DNA of 14,247 bases from JBDKGD01 sp964513095. Its GTDB lineage: Bacteria > Patescibacteriota > Minisyncoccia > UBA6257 > 2-01-FULL-56-20. Positions 6,245 to 11,603 of the stretch are shown piece after piece. The position numbers and the translations under genes are program-made. The notes beneath the pieces are model-generated. The model did no database searches. It was not told where the DNA came from and worked only from the letters and a program-made list of their open reading frames with translations. Each line of letters opens with the position of its first letter. Positions within the stretch are counted from its first letter, which is position 1. The DNA lies in the NCBI GenBank assembly GCA_964513095.1, contig CAZELH010000018.1, positions 1-14,247 on the forward strand, in the 5' to 3' direction.

Positions 6245-6268
6245 TAGCCACTAGGGTATAGCCACTAG
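6245..6268. repeat. Tandem repeat right of rpsR
   Basis: TAGCCACTAGGGTA followed directly by TAGCCACTAG, the same 14-nt unit as at 5916-5947. The two arrays are in direct orientation and bracket rpsR and its promoter. Confidence 0.7.
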
Positions 6269-6291
6269 TTCTTGTAATAGATTTCTAAAAT

Positions 6292-6327
6292 AAAAGCCAC
6301 TCTATTTTTACTATAGTAGTGGTTTTT
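6292..6327 (+). terminator. Intrinsic terminator after rpsR
   Basis: AAAAGCCACT (6292-6301) pairs with AGTGGTTTTT (6318-6327), with one G-U pair. A CTA/TAG pair extends inside the loop. The 3' arm ends in T5, so this is a compact terminator; the A-run on the left could allow function on the other strand too. Confidence 0.75.
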
Positions 6328-6368
6328 ATTTGGTTGTGCCGTTTTGCGGTGAAGACCTTTTTCGTGAA

Positions 6369-6374
6369 TACTAT
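6369..6374 (+). promoter_or_regulatory. Possible leaderless -10 of the PAP2 gene
   Basis: TACTAT ends 6 nt before ATG 6381. The spacing matches the leaderless starts elsewhere in the window and supports this ATG over the upstream TTG at 6330, which abuts the T-run of the rpsR terminator. The -35 is weak. Confidence 0.45.
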
Positions 6375-6380
6375 AGGTAT

Positions 6381-6926
6381 ATGAATTGGAACGAGCAGGT
6401 GTTTCTCTTTTTCTTTTCCTTCGCTCATCAGCGCGCGTGGTTTGATTTTCTTATTGTTTTTTTTGCGCAGTATTTCGCGTATGTTTTGGTGGTTTGTTTT
6501 TTACTATTTTTATATTTTATGCGCGACGTTTCCTTACAGTATCGCATCTTATTAGAAACTTTTTGCGCCGTGTTTCTTTCACGGGGGATTGTCACGGAGT
6601 TGATCCGATTTTTTTATGTCCACTCTCGGCCGTTTGTGGCACTTTCACTCCAGCCACTTCTTTTGCACGAAACGTCTTCTAGCTTTCCCTCTGGTCATGC
6701 GACATTTTTTTTCGCGTTGGCAGGAGTCATCTTTTTGTATAACCGAAAATGGGGGAGTTTCTTTGTTGTGGCGGCGATTCTTAATTCTGTGGCTCGAGTG
6801 ATGGCGGGAGTTCATTGGCCGGCGGATATTGGTGGTGGAATTGTCGTTTCTCTCCTTTGCGTGGCGTGCGCGCGCTACGCAACTGCGTTCTTTTATCGCG
6901 TTGTTTTGAAGCGCGTGGAGTCGTGA
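6381..6926 (+). CDS. PAP2-family membrane phosphatase, undecaprenyl-diphosphatase-like
   Basis: A 181-residue integral membrane phosphatase of the PAP2 superfamily. It probably dephosphorylates undecaprenyl diphosphate (BcrC-like) to recycle the peptidoglycan carrier lipid; other lipid phosphates are possible. Four to five hydrophobic helices carry the three PAP2 motifs: R-x6-R-P (normally K-x6-R-P) in L-I-R-F-F-Y-V-H-S-R-P, then P-S-G-H within S-F-P-S-G-H-A-T, then A-R-x5-H-x3-D (normally S-R) in A-R-V-M-A-G-V-H-W-P-A-D. The catalytic His and Asp are present; the K-to-R and S-to-A changes are conservative. The start at ATG 6381 gives the M-N-x-N-E-Q N-terminus usual for this family; the in-frame TTG at 6330 would overlap the terminator zone. 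The promoter of the next gene overlaps the end of this one. Confidence 0.88.
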   Translation: MNWNEQVFLFFFSFAHQRAWFDFLIVFFAQYFAYVLVVCFLLFLYFMRDVSLQYRILLETFCAVFLSRGIVTELIRFFYVHSRPFVALSLQPLLLHETSSSFPSGHATFFFALAGVIFLYNRKWGSFFVVAAILNSVARVMAGVHWPADIGGGIVVSLLCVACARYATAFFYRVVLKRVES

Positions 6927-6951
6927 CTTTTTTATTAACTTCTGGTATAAT
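6923..6951 (+). promoter_or_regulatory. Promoter of the FecR-cyclase unit
   Basis: GTGACT (6923-6928, 4 of 6 to TTGACA), a 17-bp spacer and a perfect TATAAT (6946-6951) preceded by TGG. The -35 overlaps the PAP2 stop codon. The -10 ends 9 nt before ATG 6961, so the leader is only about 2-3 nt and has no Shine-Dalgarno. Confidence 0.75.
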
Positions 6952-6960
6952 GATGGAACT

Positions 6961-8295
6961 ATGAAATATTTTTTGATCGCACTCGCATGCGTGGTTGTTG
7001 CTGTCGGTGGCTTTTTTTTGATTCGTTTTCTCCAGCACCCCGCGCAAATTGTTGTTGAATCTCCTCAAACTCCAACCGATGATTTGGCTTCTACGGTATG
7101 GGTAGAGGTGGTTTCGGGAGGTGTCTTTTACACTGCTCCTGCTACTGGCGCCACCGAGGCAGTTGTTTCATCGGGTGACATTGTGGGAACGGGGGGAGTG
7201 CTTCGCACTGATACCACGGGAAAGGCGATCATCCATTTTCCTGATAGCTCTTTTGCCAGCCTTGATACTGGCACTCGGCTTACTATTTCTGAAACATCAT
7301 ACGATCCTACTACTCAAAGTCTGGTTGCAAAATTATTTTTGAGCAGTGGGCGTGTGTGGTCTAAGATTTTTGATCTTGCAACACCAACATCGGCATGGGA
7401 GGTAAAGACTTCTAATGCGGTTGCTACCGTTCGTGGTACGGCGTTTGGCATGGAGTATTCAAACAAAACATCGCGTGTGTTGGGTTCGCAACATACTGTT
7501 CGAGTAGTTCCGATTTCAAAAAATGTAATGACCAAGGCGCAGGTTGATGTGAAAGAAGATGAACAGGTTGAAATTAGTGATGCGCAAGCCGATGCTATCG
7601 CATCGGGGAAAGTAGCACCGGTTTCTTTTATGACGCCAAAGCGTATCGATACCGCGCGCGATATGTGGGCATCTGCGGGTAAAAAAGAAGAAGTGAAATT
7701 TGAAACTGAATTACAACGTTTGAAAACAGATGGCGAACAGAATCCAAAACAACTTCGCGTTAAGATGCGTATGTTATTCGAGAAGCCATTTCGAGAAAAA
7801 ATTCGAACGCGAATTCTTGAGACGCAAAACAGCACTACACCAACTCCATCAGTTAATGAACCTACCTCTGATAATTCCGGCGTAAAACCTGCTGGTACTC
7901 CCACTGGTACACCTCAACCAACCACCGCTTCTACTACAACGTCTACAACGGCATCGGCAAAGATTGTTCTTACTACCAAAGCGGATTTGTCTTCCGTTAC
8001 GGCTGGCTCTATTGTTAATTTTTCCGCAATCGTTGTTCGATCGGATGGGAGTCGTCAGGATGTGACAGGTGCTGCTGCTTGGAAGGTGGTAGGGGATATC
8101 GGTACGTTTCCGAAGCCCGGAACGTTTCAACCAAGTTTGATTGGCGCTGCTACTGAACTCGAAAAAGCACCCGGAGCAGTTGTGGTTTCTTATGACGATC
8201 CAAAAACGCGAACAACGTTGTCTGCTAAGTCGGAAATTTTTTACGTGCAAAATTCTCCGAATGATCCAACTGCGATTGCTCCGTTGGGAACATAA
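6961..8295 (+). CDS. Exported FecR-domain protein with C-terminal Ig-like domain
   Basis: A 444-residue protein. Residues 4-21 form a signal anchor or uncleaved signal peptide with no clear lipobox, so the rest should lie outside the membrane. A FecR domain covers about 50-205: G-K-A-I-I-H-F-P-D at 87-95, G-R-V-W-S-K at 130-135, and the hallmark W-E-V-K-T-S-N-A-V-A-T-V-R-G-T-A-F at 146-162. A charged helical part (230-287) is followed by a Thr/Pro/Ser-rich linker (288-332), then an Ig-like domain of bacterial Big type (333-429). FecR domains occur in sigma-factor regulators but also in stand-alone exported proteins; here there is no sigma factor or TonB receptor nearby and no cytoplasmic anti-sigma domain. 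The cyclase gene starts 18 nt downstream. A ligand-binding or envelope-sensing role is inferred. Confidence 0.88.
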   Translation: MKYFLIALACVVVAVGGFFLIRFLQHPAQIVVESPQTPTDDLASTVWVEVVSGGVFYTAPATGATEAVVSSGDIVGTGGVLRTDTTGKAIIHFPDSSFASLDTGTRLTISETSYDPTTQSLVAKLFLSSGRVWSKIFDLATPTSAWEVKTSNAVATVRGTAFGMEYSNKTSRVLGSQHTVRVVPISKNVMTKAQVDVKEDEQVEISDAQADAIASGKVAPVSFMTPKRIDTARDMWASAGKKEEVKFETELQRLKTDGEQNPKQLRVKMRMLFEKPFREKIRTRILETQNSTTPTPSVNEPTSDNSGVKPAGTPTGTPQPTTASTTTSTTASAKIVLTTKADLSSVTAGSIVNFSAIVVRSDGSRQDVTGAAAWKVVGDIGTFPKPGTFQPSLIGAATELEKAPGAVVVSYDDPKTRTTLSAKSEIFYVQNSPNDPTAIAPLGT

Positions 8296-8313
8296 TATTT
8301 TTCATTTTTATTC

Positions 8314-10110
8314 ATGAAATATCGTTTTGTGTGGGTGGGCGTTGCGGTTTTTTCAGTGGGTGTTATTTGGATTATTAATAGTTTCGGAATTTTTTCTGGT
8401 CCCCAGCAACGATTTGAAGACATCGTGACGCCGGTTCGGGGCGTATCTTCGAATGTCGTTATTGTAGCAATTGATGACGAATCCATTTCGCGCATTGGCC
8501 AGTGGCCGTGGGCTCGCTCTGTGTTTGCAACAACATTGTCTCGACTGTCTGCTTCTGCTCCGGCATCTGTTGCGATTGATGTCTTATTTGCTGAACAATC
8601 TCGATTTGGTGCCAGTGATGACATACTTTTCCAGCAGAGCGTTAACACTGTTTCGTATCCTGTCGTGTTGCCGGTACAGGTACAGAGGCTTTCTTCTGAT
8701 AAATCATCCGGAGTTACTGGGTCCGGAATTGTTTCTTCCGGCGCAATTGTTTCCGCGAACTCCACTATACCGTTGGGGCACGTGAATTTAATTGTTGATC
8801 GTGATGGCGTCGTGCGACAATTTCCTGCACGTGTTGCTGTTTCTGGCACCACCTATGTTTCTTTGGCGCAACAAGCTGTTACCGCTTCACGTGTTTCGAC
8901 TCCCTCTTTTACACCTCATTCGATTGAACCGATTGTATTTTCCGGTGTTTCTGGTGCTGTTCCGCGCATTCCATTTTATCGATTGTACGAAGGTGATCCA
9001 TCTGCCCTTTCCGCCGTCTCCGGTAAAATTGTATTTATTGGCGCAACCGCTCCAAGCCTTCATGACGCTCAGCAGGTGCCGGTGGGGAGTGGCATTGCGA
9101 TGCCCGGAGTTGAGATACAGGCAAATATTGCCAGCATGATTTTGTCGGGGTATCGTCAGCAGAATGTCCCTGATTTTTATATGTTTTTGATATTGGTTGC
9201 TTTGGGGTTGGTTAGTTTTTTCATCGCTTTTTTCTTTGATTTACTTCCGGCAGTGCTGGTGTTTTTAAGTCTTCTTTCCACGGAAATTATCGCCTTTATT
9301 CTCCTTGCGCAACGGGGGATTTTTTATAGCGTTCTTCAGGCGGTGATCGTTTCTTTTGGTATCTTTTTGGCAGTGAAGGGGTATAAATATGTGACGGTTG
9401 ATCGTCGAGGGCGACAGGTGAAAAAAGTATTTGCAAAATACGTATCGCCGAAAGTGCTCGATGCTATTTTGAAAAATCCGGAATCGGTGAAGTTAGGTGG
9501 TGAAGAACGCGAGATGACGGTGTTTTTTTCTGATATTCGCGGATTTACTACTATTTCAGAAAAAACCACACCAACTGAACTCGTCCGTATTTTAAATGAG
9601 TATTTTACCGCAATGACGTCCGAAGTGCTTCGTACGGGTGGAGTCGTGGATAAATATATTGGTGATGCCATTATGGCGTTTTGGGGTGCACCGATTGATG
9701 ACGCGGATCATGCCGACCATGCGATGGATGCGGCGCTTACCATGATTGAGAAATTGAAAGTATTAAATGAGAAACTGAAGGCACAAGGCGATCCGCAAAT
9801 TCGTATTGGTATTGGACTCTATAGCGGAAAGGCGGTGGTGGGGAATGTGGGTTCAAATGATCGTTTTGATTACACGGTTATTGGAGATACGGTGAATGCC
9901 GCATCGCGACTTGAGGGCTTAAACAAGGAATACAAAACCCAGATTATTATCAGCGAAACGGTGAAGGCGCAATTAAAAAAAGAGTATCCATTGATTTGTC
10001 TCGGGTCTGCCAAGGTAAAGGGACGCGCGGAGCCGATTAATATCTATACGGTTGAAGGTATGGCATTGCCTCCGGAGGACGATGGGGGAGATACGCACAC
10101 GCATCACTAG
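8314..10110 (+). CDS. CHASE2-domain class III adenylate/guanylate cyclase
   Basis: A 598-residue membrane cyclase. An N-terminal helix (4-22) leads to an extracytoplasmic CHASE2 sensor (about 30-275; V-A-I-D-D-E-S at 51-57, I-G-Q-W-P-W-A-R at 61-68, F-I-G-A-T-A near 241). Three membrane helices (about 288-307, 310-333, 336-356) and a short linker precede the class III catalytic domain (398-582). Metal-binding D407 (F-F-S-D-I-R-G-F-T) and D451 (Y-I-G-D-A-I-M) are present. The base-selecting pair is K447 and T521, and the transition-state residues are N528 and R532. A Lys/Thr pair is typical of subclass IIIb adenylate cyclases, so ATP to cAMP is the likely reaction. The His-rich tail (T-H-T-H-H) is unusual. 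It lies 18 nt after the FecR gene with no Shine-Dalgarno. No cAMP receptor is visible in the window, and no clear terminator follows. Confidence 0.93.
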   Translation: MKYRFVWVGVAVFSVGVIWIINSFGIFSGPQQRFEDIVTPVRGVSSNVVIVAIDDESISRIGQWPWARSVFATTLSRLSASAPASVAIDVLFAEQSRFGASDDILFQQSVNTVSYPVVLPVQVQRLSSDKSSGVTGSGIVSSGAIVSANSTIPLGHVNLIVDRDGVVRQFPARVAVSGTTYVSLAQQAVTASRVSTPSFTPHSIEPIVFSGVSGAVPRIPFYRLYEGDPSALSAVSGKIVFIGATAPSLHDAQQVPVGSGIAMPGVEIQANIASMILSGYRQQNVPDFYMFLILVALGLVSFFIAFFFDLLPAVLVFLSLLSTEIIAFILLAQRGIFYSVLQAVIVSFGIFLAVKGYKYVTVDRRGRQVKKVFAKYVSPKVLDAILKNPESVKLGGEEREMTVFFSDIRGFTTISEKTTPTELVRILNEYFTAMTSEVLRTGGVVDKYIGDAIMAFWGAPIDDADHADHAMDAALTMIEKLKVLNEKLKAQGDPQIRIGIGLYSGKAVVGNVGSNDRFDYTVIGDTVNAASRLEGLNKEYKTQIIISETVKAQLKKEYPLICLGSAKVKGRAEPINIYTVEGMALPPEDDGGDTHTHH

Positions 10111-10146
10111 GAATCGTAAAACCTAATCAGCCGGGTAACGGAAGGA

Positions 10147-10180
10147 ATTGCGAATTGAGGATTGGAGTATTGCGAATTGA
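10147..10180. repeat. 12-nt direct repeat, two copies
   Basis: ATTGCGAATTGA at 10147-10158 and 10169-10180, a 22-nt period. It lies in the 223-nt gap between the cyclase gene and the gene at 10334, upstream of that gene's promoter. Confidence 0.6.
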
Positions 10181-10191
10181 ATCATCTTTTT

Positions 10192-10220
10192 GTCATTTCG
10201 AACGAATATGAAAGATCTCT
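10192..10220. repeat. Degenerate REP-like element, inverted
   Basis: GTCATTTCG...GAAAGATCTC reads on the minus strand as GAGATCTTTC...CGAAATGAC, the same style as the GATTCC...GAATGAC elements at 1834 and 1901. It is shorter and lacks the CCTGCC core. It is a likely diverged relative in the opposite orientation. Confidence 0.45.
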
Positions 10221-10248
10221 GCCTGTTCCGTCAGCGTTCATTTACGGT

Positions 10249-10277
10249 TTGACTTGTGGAGATTTTTGTGGTATATA
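10249..10277 (+). promoter_or_regulatory. Promoter of the gene at 10334
   Basis: TTGACT (10249-10254), a 17-bp spacer and TATATA (10272-10277) preceded by TGG. Its build matches the promoter of the gene at 1311 (TTGACT and TGG-TATA). The leader is about 50 nt. Confidence 0.65.
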
Positions 10278-10320
10278 TAAATCCTCGTTCTTTGTAATTA
10301 CCATATTTCTCGAGAAAAAA

Positions 10321-10325
10321 AGGAG
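10321..10325 (+). promoter_or_regulatory. Shine-Dalgarno of the gene at 10334
   Basis: AGGAG lies 8 nt before ATG 10334. AGAAAA just upstream could pair with TTTTCT at 10328-10333, which would place this site in a loop. Confidence 0.7.
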
Positions 10326-10333
10326 AATTTTCT

Positions 10334-11407
10334 ATGACCGATAATGTTCCAGTCACCTGTCGAACCTTTCCTAATGCACCTGTTATCGATGATTGTTTGA
10401 ATGACGACAAAAATAATCCAACGTTGCCTAGCCCAACCAGTATGATTGAGCAAGCGCAAAATTTGAATTTTTGTAGTCTAGATCATTTTCGATTGCTTGA
10501 GTTTTGTTTTAGCGTACAACACTCCATCAATACGTTTCAGAATGGTCTTCAAAAAACTCCTTCGGGAAATCTTGAACAAGATGTTTCGAAATTTAATATT
10601 CAGTTGCTTAGTCTCATCTGTACATTTTTAAAGGCAGATGGGATGAGTATCTATGATGTTGTCCCACAAATGGGGTACGGAGGTTTTATTCTGCCCATTC
10701 GGTATTTCTTTAATCCTGAAATGCCAAATGAAAAATTTGAGAGGATTATGAATTTTTTACACAAAAATCCTCCTCGATCAAATTCTGAAACATTGGTTGG
10801 GTTTGCCGTCTATTATCCGTATCATCTTGATGAGATAAAAGAACATCTCAATCGAGATGAGTTGGTGGAACTTTCAGGGCTCAATATCCCTCGTTTTTTC
10901 GGTGAGCGGAATCAAAGCTTTTGGCATATTGGAGATCTGACTGCCGATGATTTTCCTAAACAACTTTTGAGTGTTGTTGAAAAGTTCAATCAGCCTGTGG
11001 GCGATTGTGATACCGATCTTCCAATCGGAAGTATGATCATCATGGTTTCCTACGAGGGAGGTGTTCCAAAGCGAGTTTTCCAGATTGTTCGCAACAAAAA
11101 GCGAAAAGAAGGTGTCCTTGTGAGTGAACCTTTTTCGTATGAGGAACAGCAAGCAGCGCTTTCGTTGATGCTCTTTTTGCCTCAGTTTTATTCGAACAAC
11201 ACTCGTGTTATTGCGTCATCTGGCGTTTTGAATGAACCGGCACCCATTACTTCCAATTTAGGTTCACCAAAGACGCAACCCATTGATAATTGGGAGTTCA
11301 CCAAGAAGGTGTTGCAACTTCAAGGAAAGGCTCGCGGTGAAAATACTTCTGATTTCGTTGATGCGATGAAAGATTTCGCCCAAGATGTTCGAGATGAAAA
11401 AATTTAA
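10334..11407 (+). CDS. Hypothetical protein with a faint GAF-like pattern
   Basis: A complete 357-residue protein I do not recognise. There is no signal peptide and no membrane helix, so it is probably cytoplasmic. Residues 38-75 look helical. Residues 90-287 follow an alternation that recalls a GAF domain: L-L-S-L-I-C-T-F-L-K-A-D-G-M-S-I-Y-D at 91-108, then L-P-I-G-S-M-I-I-M-V-S-Y at 229-240, then the closing helix F-S-Y-E-E-Q-Q-A-A-L-S-L-M-L at 267-280. The ends (1-35 and 295-320) look disordered, and the last 30 residues form a charged helix. The GAF idea comes from pattern only. It has its own promoter, a leader of about 50 nt, a strong Shine-Dalgarno and a strong terminator, so it is a separate unit from the cyclase. 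Its expression signals resemble those of the genes at 1311 and 2086. Confidence 0.8.
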   Translation: MTDNVPVTCRTFPNAPVIDDCLNDDKNNPTLPSPTSMIEQAQNLNFCSLDHFRLLEFCFSVQHSINTFQNGLQKTPSGNLEQDVSKFNIQLLSLICTFLKADGMSIYDVVPQMGYGGFILPIRYFFNPEMPNEKFERIMNFLHKNPPRSNSETLVGFAVYYPYHLDEIKEHLNRDELVELSGLNIPRFFGERNQSFWHIGDLTADDFPKQLLSVVEKFNQPVGDCDTDLPIGSMIIMVSYEGGVPKRVFQIVRNKKRKEGVLVSEPFSYEEQQAALSLMLFLPQFYSNNTRVIASSGVLNEPAPITSNLGSPKTQPIDNWEFTKKVLQLQGKARGENTSDFVDAMKDFAQDVRDEKI

Positions 11408-11430
11408 TTTTTCCCTATCCCTTCCTTTCG

Positions 11431-11461
11431 TGCCCGAGTGTAATAGCTCGGGCATTTTTTT
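11431..11461 (+). terminator. Intrinsic terminator after the gene at 10334
   Basis: TGCCCGAG (11431-11438) pairs perfectly with CTCGGGCA (11447-11454) over an 8-nt loop, followed by T7. A textbook Rho-independent terminator. Confidence 0.92.
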
Positions 11462-11562
11462 ATAATTAGCCAACCCGCTTTCGCCAAAGGCTATAGCGTG
11501 GCGAGGTAGGGTTTAGTAAATAACTGTAAAATACGCAGGCTTTTATCGCAAGCAGTCTTTTT

Positions 11563-11603
11563 AGAAATATAACCTCTGTTTTAGTAAGAAGGTTTATATT
11601 TCT
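11563..11603 (-). repeat. Inverted repeat across the end of the NDH-2 gene
   Basis: AGAAATATAACC (11563-11574) and GGTTTATATTTCT (11591-11603) are complementary over 12 bp with one bulge. The right arm includes the stop codon and the last codons of the NDH-2 gene. No U-run follows on the minus strand, so it is not a classic terminator; an mRNA 3'-end stabilising hairpin is possible. Confidence 0.5.

Noticed and set aside
5916..6268. The TAGCCACTAGGG repeats as a CRISPR array
   Set aside because: The unit is 14 nt, has no unique spacers and no cas genes are nearby.
6330..6380. TTG-started N-terminal extension of the PAP2 protein
   Set aside because: The TTG abuts the T-run of the rpsR terminator, has no Shine-Dalgarno and adds residues not typical of the family; ATG 6381 has a -10 at leaderless spacing.
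6961..8295. FecR protein as an anti-sigma regulator of TonB-dependent uptake
   Set aside because: There is no cytoplasmic anti-sigma domain, no ECF sigma factor and no TonB receptor nearby, and the Ig-like domain and operon partner point to another role.
8241..8852. 203-codon minus-strand frame opposite the cyclase and the FecR end
   Set aside because: Shadow of strong plus-strand coding sequence with recognised domains; the antisense protein has no family features.
10162..10344. Short open frame between the cyclase and the gene at 10334
   Set aside because: It translates the REP-like repeat and the promoter of the next gene, and it overlaps that gene's Shine-Dalgarno; no start site of its own.
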